NCBI GenBank assembly: GCA_013396915.1
Contig: VWZL01000441.1
Location: 63,560-127,559 of the forward strand
Source: Stercorarius parasiticus
Taxonomy: Eukaryota; Chordata; Aves; Charadriiformes; Stercorariidae
DNA length: 64,000 nucleotides
Direction: 5' to 3'
Below the pieces are notes generated by a model. The model was not told where the DNA came from. It did no database searches and saw only the letters and a list, made by a program, of their open reading frames with translations. Shown one piece after another: positions 1 to 12,039 of this stretch (positions are counted from its first letter, which is position 1; the number at the start of each line of letters is the position of its first letter). The position numbers and the translations under genes are program-made.

Positions 1-282
1 AGGTATAGCATAAATATGCTAGTCAGTATAATGTATGGGTTATTCACAAAGAAACTTGTTCATTACAGTGATTTTCCCCTCATACACACACTGAAATTCA
101 GTATATAAGACCAAAAGTTTCACAGATGACCACTGAGTCCTACAAGACTGGTTTTCCCACTATAAAATCTCTTGCCTCCCATCATCAATTCCTTTACCAC
201 ATTCTGTAGTCAGTCTTTCTGTACATTAAAGAAAACAATAAACTAATTATTCCTGAGAAAAGTAGACCCATCTTATAGATTT
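1..282. other. Non-coding AT-rich sequence
   Basis: No gene, repeat family or RNA is recognised here. It ends where CR1 copy A begins. Confidence 0.6.
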
Positions 283-1160
283 ATAGAATCATAGAATGGT
301 TAGGGTTGGAAAGGACCTTGAAGATCATCTAGTTCCAACTCCCCTGCCATGGGCAGGGACACCTCCCATGAGACCAAGTTGATCAAAGCCTCATTCAGCC
401 TGGCCTTGAACACTTCCAGGGATGGGGCCTCCACAGCTTCTCTGGGCAACCTGTTGCAGTGCCTCACCACCCTCACAGTAAAGCATTTCTTCCTAATATC
501 TAATCTACATCTAAAAGTGTTACCACTCGTCCTATCACTACACTACCTGATAGAGTCCCTCTCCATCTTTCCTGTAGGCCCCCTTTAGGTACTGGAAGGG
601 GCTATAAGGTCTCCCTGGAGCCTTCTCTTCTCCAGGCTGAACAACCCCAACTCTCTCAGCCTGTCCTCACAGGAGAGGTGCTTCAGCCCTCTGATCATCT
701 TTATGGCCCTCCTCTGGACTCGCTCCAACAGGTCCATGTCCTTCTTATGCTGGGGGCTCCAGAGCTGGATGCAGTACTTCAGGTGGGGTCTCACCAGAGC
801 GGAGTAGAGGGGCAGAATCACCTCCCTTGACCTGCTGGTCACTCTTCTTTTGATGTAGCCCAGGATGCGGTTGGGTTTCTGGGCTGCAAACACACATTTC
901 TGGGTCACATTGCACTTTGCATCAACCAACACCCGCAAATCCTTCTCTTCAGGGCTGCTCTCAATCCATTCTCTGCCCAGCCTGTATTTGTGTTTGGGAT
1001 TGCCCTGACGCACGTGCAGGATCTTATACTTGGCCTTGTTGAACTTCATGAGGTTCACACAGGCCCACCTCTCAAGCCTGTCAGGGTCTCTGTATGGCAT
1101 CCCTTCCCTCCACTGTGTTGAACACCCCACGCAGCTTGGTATCTTTGGTATCGTCCACTT
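283..1160 (-). mobile_element. CR1 LINE copy A, 5'-truncated, 3' end intact
   Basis: Non-LTR retrotransposon of the chicken-repeat-1 clade, in antisense orientation. Its 3' terminus is at the left edge, where 283-297 is the reverse complement of the tail ATTCTATGATTCTAT. Going right come the 3' UTR, the end of ORF2 (585 to about 1160), and an abrupt 5' truncation near 1155-1160, after which the sequence becomes unique. Truncation at the 5' end and a short microsatellite-like 3' end without a poly-A tail are typical of CR1 insertion. At the 5' edge the sequence GATACCAAA/GATACCAAG is locally doubled, which may be replication slippage. The long open frame and close match to the avian CR1 consensus as I recall it suggest one of the younger copies in the window. 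Confidence 0.95.
585..1160 (-). pseudogene. CR1 ORF2 remnant: C-terminal end of reverse transcriptase
   Basis: On the minus strand a frame of 181 codons stays open from 1130 to 585 and continues upstream without a start of its own, because the 5' part of the element is missing. It carries the conserved CR1 C-terminal landmarks, including a VRPHLKYCIQLWSPQ block (around residues 112-126 of the open frame), a LLERVQRRAIKMI block and the LGLFSLEKRRLQGDL block close to the end. After GDLIA the frame departs from the family, which normally continues AFQYLKGAY. A single-base deletion near 600-605 explains the shift and the early stop. The endonuclease domain and the RT catalytic motif lie in the missing 5' part, so this copy cannot move by itself. 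Description as CR1 is from family knowledge; the frameshift is seen directly. Confidence 0.9.
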
Positions 1161-2998
1161 AAATTTGTAAAAGTTATCTCCACCATCATATTTGACCTCT
1201 ATTCAATGTGATGCTTCCCCCTCATGCAGGTACTTCATAGTGATAATATCCAACCCAGAGGCAACATTTGGAAGATCTTGTTACTGGAAGCCGTGATATC
1301 AGAACTAGCTAGCTCTGTACTCAGACAGAGGATTGAGACAGTACCTCTAAGCTATTTCTCATTAAATCTTACATAAAGAATAATACATATGGTGATATTT
1401 TTTTCTCCAAGTCTGGAGATCCTAATGCTCACCAAACCTTCAGAGGGGATTTGTGGTGCTCATGCCATTTGAATTGCCTGTAAACTGAGATTTTTGACTA
1501 TACTGGTCTTTCTCCCCACTCCTTTAAGAATAAGTGTATTTGCTCCAGTGGTTTAATCAAAATCCCATTCACCATTGCTATCAATGAAGGTATGAATTTT
1601 CATTCCTTAATTGAGGAGTACTTAAAACAGAGTTAAAAGCATCAGACCAACTCTGGCATATTCTGTTTCAATTCCACTGAAACCTTGAGTTGTTTCTGAT
1701 TTTTTAAGTAAATGTATTGGTGAAAAATAAACATCCTCTAGACTCCGCTGGAAATTTCTGGGATACAGCATTACATAAAAAGAGCTTTGTAGACACTGGA
1801 CTGTAATTTCTAAATCATTCTGTTTATTATTTTCTTAATTTCTTCCAACCTTCTGTTTCAGGCATGACAGCTGCCCTTGAGCACTCATGTCTCTATTGTT
1901 TACTTCAAACTATTCTTCATTGCATAGAAGAGCCATATGGAACTCTTTTTTTAATTATTATTTTAAATAAAATTACCTTCCACTCCTGTAGTGCAGAAGC
2001 CATTCAGACTAGGCAAAGAATCTGAAGCATTCAATCTGGAAAGTTCAAACACATTACATTTTTTTTAACAAAGGCATGAAAGATTTTTGATAATAATCTT
2101 TTTTTTTTTTAACATTGTTCAAGACTAGGCCATTGCAATAAAAAATTAGGCAAGGTGGTTCAAATATGATCTTAATGAGACAGAGAAGGATAGTTCTTCA
2201 GTTAGCAATGATCAATTAATTTTAAAGGAACAATTCAGATGCACCCTAAGAATTTGATCCGTAAGCTTTTTGGTTTGATAATACTAGAAATATGCTATTG
2301 GCTGTTGGATACTGGTGAAGTATTTAAATATAAATCTATCTTCTGAACAGAAAGTACTAATGAAAATGACATTAAGAAATATAGCTCAATAATTAAGCTT
2401 CAGTTTGGAGACTGGGCTGAGATTTATCTAAATTATCTTTACCTTTCTGGTATTGTATCTAGCACTTGAAGTCACTCTAGTTTCCACTCTTAAAGACTGT
2501 ACTACACAAACACGTAGTGTTAACAGTCCCTGCTCAGACAGAAATGATGCAAACACCTCATGAGTTCCAGTTATGATTCGTGCTCTAGAGTCCCTGGTGT
2601 TCCCACAAGTCAAAGAAGAGTGATACGCTGATGGCTTCCCACAGCCGTCCCTCTACTGCTCCAATCTCACTCCCCTTCCACTCTGGGTGCACCCTAACTG
2701 CCTCCTGCTTCCTCTTCAGCAGGCTCTAGGAAAGCTGACCTCCTCCAGCAGAGGTTACAAGCTCAGTGTAAAGTTTCTGAGGGAGGTCGTACAGCCTGCA
2801 TAATTTACATCGTTATGCTTAACAGCCAACACACTCCCTTCTACCTTCAGAGTATACCTACACATACAACCATATGCATAGCAGAAAGGTAAATTTGCAG
2901 GTGTCTTTACGGCTGTTACCCTTAATACTAGTAGTTTATATCTTGTGTATATAAAGTTTATATATATATATAAAAATTTTATATATGAACTAGTAGTT

Positions 2999-3033
2999 TT
3001 ATATCTTTAAAACTAGCTGTTTTAAAGATATAA
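2999..3033. repeat. Perfect inverted repeat, 15-bp arms, 5-nt loop
   Basis: The left arm TTATATCTTTAAAAC (2999-3013) and right arm GTTTTAAAGATATAA (3019-3033) are exact reverse complements around the loop TAGCT. It sits beside an AT dinucleotide patch. It could form a cruciform or RNA hairpin, or be a decayed terminal inverted-repeat element. Nothing links it to a known family. Confidence 0.85.
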
Positions 3034-5662
3034 GAACCACACAAAATATTTAGAATAGAAAACCAACTTACATTAAAAAAAGGAAGGGGAGTCTTTTATT
3101 GGCTGAAATGTAAGTTGAGATAAGATTAATACCATATATTGAGTACGAAAAGTGAGTATGAAATATTTTAAGCTATCAGATTTTTTAATACAGATGCACT
3201 GTGTTGTCTGTGCATCTTTGACAGAAAAAGAGCAGTGGAAAAGAGTCTATTCAGAAACAGATATAGATTTTTCTGACAATGGACAAGATCTTTTTTTATA
3301 CTTTTATTTAAAATAATCCTTCCAGTTTGTTTTTTTGGATTTTTTTTTTTGTGCGGTTATATTGTACATCTGTTCCCTGATGCTTTGAGAAATTATTGAT
3401 CTTACCTCTCAACTGCAAAATCTGCCATAAGTGAATTGGATTCCCTTACTGAGAAAGCATCACTTGAAATGATGCATCATCAGTGGGCGAATTTTTTTTT
3501 TAATGATACAGTGTGATACATCACTAGAAAAAAAATATTTTCAGCATTTGTTGAACATATTCTTATCGCTGTGGTGGATCTTACAAGATCAAAGAAGCAA
3601 CCGCAACATCAAACAGACTTTTTACAAAATAGTACGGGCATGAGACAGATATGGCTTATGTGTTAGTGCTTCAGAAGCTTGTTATGAGTTAGCTAGTTCT
3701 CTGTTGTGCATATAACAGGTTTTTCACATTGTTAAAGAAAAAGAAAGGGCCCGCTATGACTCCGTGCATGTGATACACTTCAGAGATTTAAATTTTTGTT
3801 TTCCCAGTAATTTTATACTTCAAATTTTTAGCAATATTTTAGGCAGGCTTTTTTAAATGGCTCACGATTCAATGAATAATATCCAATCATAGTGATTTTA
3901 TCTATGCTATTCCATTTTAAGGTTTTATACAGCGTAATAAAAAAAGAAAAGGAAGTTCCTATTGAGAATAAAAAGGCAAAGATCTAATCAGAACAATAGC
4001 CTGCATCTTCAAGGGTCATGAACCCGCTTCATTTATCAAACCTTGTAAGGGAAGGATCTGATCATGGATGCTTCAATTGGCAGCTAAGTATTTTTCTAGG
4101 AAAGGCTGACAGAGATCACTGAAATGGGAAGATTGAGAAAGCACAGTGGTGACTGCAGTGGGCTTGGTGGGGGGAAATTGTGTAGATACACAGAAAAGGA
4201 AAGAACCTTTATTGCTAGAGAAGTAGCCTTGGAAGATGTTGGTGTGGTACTGTCCCTTCCTGGATTTGGAAGGCACGATGATAACGTGAAAAAACAATCT
4301 AAAAACCAAACCAAATAGAAAAGCATACCAACACCCACAGAGGGTCCAAAATATAGCAGCTGCAGAGAAGGGTATTTATTGATCAAACAACAAAATATTT
4401 CATTTTATTCTACTGGGAGAAGAGGAGTAAGATTCAAAAGCTAATATTGAAGTGTACTGAAGAGAACATGAGAGAAAAAGGCTTTGCTTATCCTAAGAAG
4501 TTTTACAGGCAGAATAACAGTTTGTTAGTTATTATCATAATGCAGCAAAAGCTATGAAATAACCTTGTCAACCTTGTCTTTTACAATTTTTTATGCATTG
4601 GCTTTCTTTCCCTGGATATGTCAGTGAATTCTTCTCTCCATAACATATTGCCATAGGCTGAAAGTGAATAAAAGAGCTCTGTCACAGAAGTGTCACATGT
4701 AATAACATTATACCATAAACAACATTGGCCTTAGTTACTTGTGGAGATCTAAATTTCAAAGGTATTGCAGCACCTGAAATACTTCAGCTCAGCCTCAGCT
4801 GGAAGTACATGGTGTTCCCACATTTAGTCCTTTAGTGAAAAGCAGCATATGGAAAGTGTCCTCACAAGGCCTGGCTAACCAATGCAAATCAGGATGGAAG
4901 AAAGGCGGAGGGGAGGAAAAAAGAGACCTGTTGTCCATCCTTGTCCACTCAGGGACTTGTTCTTGACCTCCAGGTTTTACAGGGGCCACTGACAAATACA
5001 GGTAGTCAAAGTTCAGACCAGACAGACTTTGCAGCTGGGAGGACTACAGGCAGCTAAAGCAGATTCCAAAATATCTTTTGGAATTGTTCAGGACTTCCAG
5101 CAGTTTGGGTGGCATTGCTTCTGCTGCAGTGCAAGCAGCTGCTCTTTTCAGTGCTCCCTTACAATTGTCTTTCTGGGGTTCGTCGCACATCTGACCGTCT
5201 TACCTCCTCCTCCTCTGCGCTGTTCAGCCCTTCAGTTCATCTTATGTTAAAAAAACCTCACCAAGATTAAAATGGTATTTGCTGAAGACCCATGTTCATT
5301 CTGATTTTGTTTCAGATGGCCTTCTTTACTTTAGGAAGGAAATTTCTATTTAGCTTTAAATGTTAGGAGCTAGCTAATACTGAGTGTTTCTGAAATCTCA
5401 CACAAAAGAAGTACGCAGACAGCTTGCGTGAATGTTAATTTCATTATGTCACACATACATGCCAGCATCATTTGGAGAGTAAAGAACATTTTTGATTTTA
5501 TTAAAGCTTGAGTTTTAAGAACTTAACTAAGCTAAGGAGGAAGGATTTCTAGCCAGTACAACTGAGAGAAGATGGTTTCAAAATGGCTCTCAAAATGACT
5601 TTAAAAGCTTCACCAAACTTGCAAAAGAGAAAAAAAAAGGAAGGGGGGCAGGGGAGCAGTGG

Positions 5663-5676
5663 AAAAAAAAAAAAAA
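5663..5676. repeat. Poly-A run (14 A)
   Basis: An uninterrupted run of 14 A follows a G-rich patch. No element body precedes it that would make it a retroposon tail. Similar isolated 12-16 base homopolymers occur at 17340-17351 (T), 27243-27258 (A), 31003-31016 (A), 41633-41646 (T) and 44065-44078 (A). Confidence 0.9.
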
Positions 5677-8467
5677 GATAAGAAATCAACTTTTCACAGT
5701 ATCAGTAGAACGAGGAAGTTCCAGTTCATTGGAACTTCATGTTCTTCATGCTTCAAGGGCTTCTGGAATAACAAAAAATTGTGCATGTTTCCTCTGCCAA
5801 AGTGAGTTGAAAAGACAGATGTTATCCTAACTTGCAACCAGGGAGTCTGGCTGCCCATTTCAGTAGCATATTCTGGCCAATTATAAGCTGACATCTTTGG
5901 AAGTGAGTAGCAATAATGCAAGCATGATTCCAACGCTGCTACTGGCTGTGGATTCTATATTTTCTATCTCAAAAGACACACTATTTTGAGAACAAAGGAA
6001 TGCTCCATTGGTGACACTCTGCAGGCTCCATTTAGAATAAATCACGTTTTTAAGGATTGACTGGTATCGTTGCTTAGCCTAAAGGGTAGAAGGACAAATC
6101 CAATTCCTATTGATATTAATGGAAAGGCTCTTACTGAGGCAATTGTGCTGGGGACAGTATTAACTCTGAGATTTTTTATTTTCTTTTTAATAGACAACCA
6201 AATCCAACAGTCCTACAGAGCCATCATATGGGCACATTTTACCTTTTTTAAATGTTTGACCTTTATATTAAATGTTAAATAGTTCTTATCATCCTAGCCT
6301 TCCAGTTCACAGAGACTTTGTAAAATGTTTCTTCAGTTCAATTACACCTCTTTGAAAAGGCAGAAAGTAAAATTGGTACACTTCTTAACTTTCCTCCGCT
6401 AGTGAGCTGGAGGAAGGTGATCTCCTTCTTCCACCCACTGGAGCGCTACTTTTTTTATAGGTAGCATTTAATATTTGTCTGAGTCTTTTAAAGTCTAAAA
6501 GGAAACTTCCTTGAGAATGCTGTTAATGTGAATCTTTCCAGTAAAGAAAATGGGATCTCAACCCTAGGGAAAGCCTACGCTGAAGTTGTTTTTTGTGACA
6601 ACTGTTCAGTAGTCATACCTGAAGCTATTTTTAAACTAGCTAGGTTGAATATTGTTAGGAGTACAGTTATTCCAACCTAGAACTTAAAAAAAAGCAAGAC
6701 AACCCCACAGAAGCTGGATTAGACTGCCACTAAACACTGGATGAAGACAGCAAAGGTAGCTCCAGGGTACACAGGGGAATTGCAGTCCCCTCTGTAGACA
6801 CAGGACAGAAGAGCTCCTTTATAACTTGCAGATGTGAAGATTTATCTTCTGTACTTTTGCTTCAAAACTTTATCAAGGTTATTCTGCCTCCACTGCTCCC
6901 CCCATCCCAATTGTTCTTATTTGTCATGGACTGTGCAGGTTAACGAGCTTGTCATCAGTGCTGGCATTTAAATTGCTGTTTTCATCTCCTTCCTCCTGTT
7001 TAATAATCCTCTCTTTTTTTGATAGGATCTGACATTTTTCTGACTTCTCCTTCCTACCCTTTACAGAGATGCTTCCAGAATAAAAATAAATAAATCAAAA
7101 TTAATGATGACATGAATGTGACAGCTTCCAAAACATGCAACTATTGTTTTCCATTTCCTCCTATTACTCTAATAACAGATAACAGTTTGACGTGGACACG
7201 GAAACAATGTGCTTCAGAAACAGCAATAGACTTAGACAGAGAGTCAGCAATTTTGTTTAAAATCTGTTAGGCAGCAGCAGTAACCATTTCAAAGCAGTAA
7301 GACAATATCTCAATCTGAAAAGGAATTAAAGGTTGTACCTTTAGGCCTCTCTAAAGATCTATATGTCAGTCGCAACTCACTTGTCTTCTTGCTAGAAACA
7401 TGAGAATTGATGAGCAATAAGATTAGAGGAAACAAACTGCCACCACACCGTCTACCAGGACAAATGCGCAGAAAATGCAATTGCACAAAGTCTTTAGTTT
7501 AATTCACCTTCTACCATGACTATACTGGTGAATCTGCATTTCAGTCATTTGCGCTTTCATTCATGGCAGTCATTTAAACCACAAAAACAGACATCCTGAG
7601 CATGGGAGGCAGAAAAAAACCCAAAGCAAACACTCACTTATGGGGAAGCCTTTCTGATGCCCCCTCTAATTATTATTCAGGTGACTTTCATATCAGCAGA
7701 GTCCTAACACAGTAACCTGACCAGCTCAGAAAAGCCAGCCCATTTAGGTAAGAGTACCAAGAGTACCACTTCCCAAAGGATCAAAATGATGAAAGATGAC
7801 TGTGGCTAGTCATAGACTTTATTGCTAGTCCTTATTAGAACCCATTTGCTCTGTAGGTCTTTAAATAACTGAGAAGTGAACACTTAAAGAACATACTAAT
7901 AACCAAAACTATCATGTGTTGAGAAAAAGACTTCAGAGAGATAAGGAGTATGTTCCTCCATTGCTCAGAGTGAATTTTCCCCGGACTTCCCACCATGATT
8001 TTTATACTGTGCAGATTTATTTTCAGCAAGTTTGTCCCTCAACTCTAACTTGGGACCCAAGCATGATTTACTTGGAGAACAGCTGTAGACACCAATGTAA
8101 TGCTACTGTCATCTTCTGCTATCACCTGCCCAGTATTTCTCACAATGTTTTTTTTGAAGGATTTCTCAATATCAAATGCCAAAACTCTCTGATGAATCAC
8201 TAAAACCTTCTCAGCAATCTTATTAAAGGCAGAATATCCTGTAAAATCTTGAGACTTTTAGAGGTGAGGTCTCAACCTCATGACACAGGTACGCCTAACT
8301 CATTTCGTATACCCTTCACTAGCAGCCTTGTGGATGTTATGGTAGAAACAGAGCGATTTATAAATGTTATAGTTGTTGCAGTTCTCAGGAATGTTTTAAA
8401 TCTGAAATAAAATTTTGCTATGGCACTGAGGATGATAGCCCAATACTTGTAAAAGCCAAAGATAAAA

Positions 8468-9003
8468 CACAGAATCATAGAATAGTTTGGGTTGGAATGG
8501 ATCTTTAGAGGTCATCTAGTTCAACCTCCCCTGCAATGAGTCCGGACATCTTCAACTAGATCAGGTTGCTCAGAGCCCCATCCAACCTGGCCTGGAATGT
8601 TTCCAGTGATGGAGCGTCTACCACCTCTCTGAGCAACCTGTGCCAGTGTTTCACCATCCTCATTGTAAAAAATTTCTCCCTTCTACCTAGTCTAAATCTA
8701 CCCTCCTTTACTTAAAAGCCATTTCCCTTTGTCCTATCACAACAGGCCCTGCTAAAAAGTCTGTCCCTGTCTTTCTTATAAGCCCAGTTTAAGTACTGAA
8801 AGGCTGCAATAAAATCCCCCAGAGGCTTCCCTTCTCCAGGCTGAACAACCCTGACTCTCTTAGCCTGTCCTCATAGCAGAGGTGCTCCAGCTCTCTGATC
8901 ATCTTTGTGGCCCTCCTCTGGACCTGCTCCAACAGGTCCATGCCTTTCCTGTGCTGACGCCTCCAGGGCTGGACGCAGTACTCCAGGTAGGGTCTCACCA
9001 GAA
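8468..9003 (-). mobile_element. CR1 LINE copy B, 5'-truncated
   Basis: Antisense CR1. The 3' end (reverse complement of ATTCTATGATTCTGTG) is at about 8468. The 3' UTR and ORF2 C-terminus follow, and homology stops near 9003 within the segment coding [12 protein letters not shown]. The remaining minus-strand frame carries [16 protein letters not shown] and SGLFSLEKGSLWG, then leaves the family reading frame, so it is defective. Substitutions such as KGS for the usual KRR and several small indels mark it as older than copy A. The right flank (GTGAATCAGAATAGAATCAG) is not CR1. Confidence 0.95.
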
Positions 9004-12000
9004 GGTGAATCAGAATAGAATCAGAAGCACAAACAAACAAACTAATAAAATTACACTTCTAAAAACAAATTAAGTGAGTAAATAGCTGAGAGGCTCAAGG
9101 AAAGTCTAGACCTCGGCACCAGAAGAAGCAATCCTGTACTAAGATACACAAACCTGAAGATGAACCAATTTTACATCTTTAAAAGTATACAGACTAAATG
9201 CCGACCCCAAACTATCTAATCATTACTTAAATAAAATTAAAACATTACTTACAATTCTGAAAGTCTTCAAAATAAACCACGATTTCTATGATTTATGGGA
9301 AGTACATCTTGAGATTAACACTTCTTGCAGAATCTCTAAATTGTGACTCAACAGCTTCATTCTGGTTTGCACTTGAGCCAGGACTGTTCCACCAAGCATT
9401 CAATAAATGCTTTAACACAAGTGAGTGCTGAAGCAGTACCTCCTTGCAGCATGAACTCCAATGGCTTTGGTTTGTTTGGTTTTATTTGTTGAGGTTGGTT
9501 TGTTTTAAATCAAGTGTATCACTGTGATACAGCTCCTCAGGGAACAGCAAGAGACAGATGCTTCCTCCAGGCTGGGAGCTGGGAGCTGAGGACAGGCTGT
9601 ACTGGGACACTGTCATGCAAAGCCTGAGCACATCAGGCTGGGTGTGGGTGAGAGGGTCTCTCTACAGCCCCAGACGTGGCAAAGTCCAGGGTCCATCAGG
9701 AAGCGCAGTCAGGAGCAAAAGGAGACAGGACCAGAAAGATGGGAGATACAGTCATTCGAAAAGGAAGCTCAGATAGGGACTGATAGCCCGGGGCTGGACC
9801 TGATGTGGCCCATGGGCAGAGTGTGGGGAAACCCCAGGTGAAGCTGATCAAGGACATTACAACCTTTAATGACCTCAGGGACCTTGCATAATTGGAGTTG
9901 CTGTAGCTTGACATGAGTCTGTGCTCAAATTAATGGTCTTTCTGTAGGCTGGGTGGTGGCTTGCACTGCTGGAAACTGGGAATACATTCCCGAAGCCTAT
10001 CTTGAATGTTATACTACAGTTGGAGTTGTTATGAGGCTATTAAGATTTTAGTCTTCCACTTCAAATCCTTGTTGAATGCTGACCTTTGTAAAATAACGTA
10101 CCCTGAAAGAAAGCTGTCTTTACCAAATGTAACTAGTGGTGTTCATCTGTCTGGGGAACTATTCCTGAAATATTCAAGCGTTCTCAATGGCTCAATTACT
10201 TATCTTTACAGTCAAGTTTGGCTAAATTTGTAGCTTCTTTCTATTCAACTGGACTAAAGTGAATTGAAAGTGATTTTAATAAAAGATTGACCTTCATTGC
10301 TGAGCCGTCTAATCTTTCAAGAAGATTCAGGATTTTTGATGTAATTGAAACACCATCGAGATATCTAAAATTGGCTGCTGTTACGTAGGCTCGGTCCTTC
10401 TTTTCTCCATTGTTTATTGCATCCTGTGCAACATCACAAGTGTCACAAGTCTAAGTTTACCTGCAAAAGTTGAAGACAGTTCTTCTGAAATGAGAAGGCT
10501 TCTGGCTGGACAGAGCCATCCTTTGTTGCAGAAATCTGTTGTTTCATATATTACAGAAGGAACAGACCACATCCTAGGAACAGTTTCAAAAATAATTGTT
10601 GCAGTTTAGTTCCAAGGCTTCCATTATCTTATTCTGAATAACAAGGCATGTGAATTGTCTTTGATTCATCCTCAGGTACCTTAAAATATTTATATCATAT
10701 TCTGTGTGCAGTGCACGTAGTGCTGAATAAAGATGCAGCCATCTTTGACATATAAGGATATATTTAACAACTTCCTTAAAATATGAATGTGTGACTGGAA
10801 GGGACCTCCTTAATCCTTGGATCAAGTAATTTTTTATTCCAGAATAATGGTCTGTATATTCATTAATTTACACTTCTCAACCTTAAAGTCAGTCTTCTTA
10901 TTTGCTTGTTTCTTTCTCATTCTTATCCTTTTCTACAACTCCCATAAGAAGATGATGAACCCTTCTGATCTTTTTAAGACCTTCTGGGAATTTTTAGCTT
11001 GCTTTTATTCCTGGCCAGTTTATATCAATTTATATGTCATTTAAACTTCTCTGTGTGTCCTAGAAGTACCTCACTGGATTTCTATGATTACGTTTGTCCT
11101 TTTTTAGTTCACATCATACCAGTAGGTTACAGTGATCCTTTGTCACTAATTACATTAAATTTCCCCTTTTATTTTATTTCCATGTGAAGAGGTTTCCATG
11201 GGGTGAAGTTTATATCAGAAATTTTTGTTGGAACAAAAATCCTTCATGCAAAAGACACTACTTTATCATTACTACTTTACTTAAGTTTACTAATACTACT
11301 GCTGCTTCATTAAAATTTATCCTCTTTCTTTTACTCCATTCCTGTTGTGTCATCTGTTTCTTTCTGCATGACATGCTGTACACTGGTCTTTTAGGACAAA
11401 ATTTGTCTGGTGAATATAATGCATATGACCTCATACTTCCAGTAGAATTTTCTCCTGTTCTCCTCATTTTTTTTTTTTCTATATTTTTTTTTTCCTGAGA
11501 GGGTCAAAAATGCTGGCATGGTATCCTGCTGGTGTGTTACTGAGATTCTCTGCTTTGTGTTTTTCCAGCTAGAAAATTCTGAATGTTGGAACAGCTTATC
11601 TGTTAGAAGTATTTCACAGCCCAACAACATTAGAAGCAAAGTACACTACTAGCTAGAGAATAATGGAGCCATTAAATCTTCAAGTACCTCAGCACCTGCC
11701 ATTGCTCTCTGAAGTTAAAATGCACAGACGTTAAGTGTTGGGATTTCTGGAACTTCATCGCTGTTGCAGGTGTGGCAGAGCTGGGGCTGAATTACAACTA
11801 ACAGAAGACGATCCGCTCACTTTTAAATTACAGTTTGCTGCTCTAAAATGAGGTAGGTTTGGACTGTTTTCATTTTAGCACTTGGAACATGATGTTCCAC
11901 TTCAGCACTAATCGATTGCTCAGATCTGCAGTTTAGAACACAAACAAGGAAGCAACAGCAAGCATTACTTCACTTAAGTGACCTCGTGTTTTCACCTTTT

Positions 12001-12039
12001 CTCTATAATCCTGTATAGAGCAGCGCAGAACGTGAATTT
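9004..12039. other. Gene-free interval with a GC-richer patch at 9541-9850
   Basis: Mostly AT-rich unique sequence. Between about 9541 and 9850 the composition becomes visibly G-rich on the plus strand, with a short GGGAGCT duplication. Two overlapping plus-strand frames (9558-9776 and 9644-9841) are open there but resemble no family. The patch could be an old retroelement fragment or an untranslated exon. Elsewhere in the interval nothing is recognised. Confidence 0.5.

Larger units (their letters stand above)
1161..8467. other. Gene-free AT-rich interval
   Basis: No reading frame here exceeds about 100 codons and none resembles a known protein. Contents that can be named: T-runs at about 2099-2110; an AT dinucleotide patch at 2954-2985; a perfect hairpin at 2999-3033; a 14-base A-run at 5663-5676. 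A somewhat GC-richer stretch at about 2635-2780 and another at about 4800-5240 have no recognisable family. A splice-like pair around 7681-7746 was examined, but all three frames contain stops. I see no gene. Confidence 0.6.

Noticed and set aside
349..588. Plus-strand 79-codon frame
   Set aside because: Antisense to CR1 copy A; the coding direction of the element is minus.
7681..7746. Plus-strand acceptor-donor pair
   Set aside because: Splice-like signals are present but all three frames contain stops and there is no other support.
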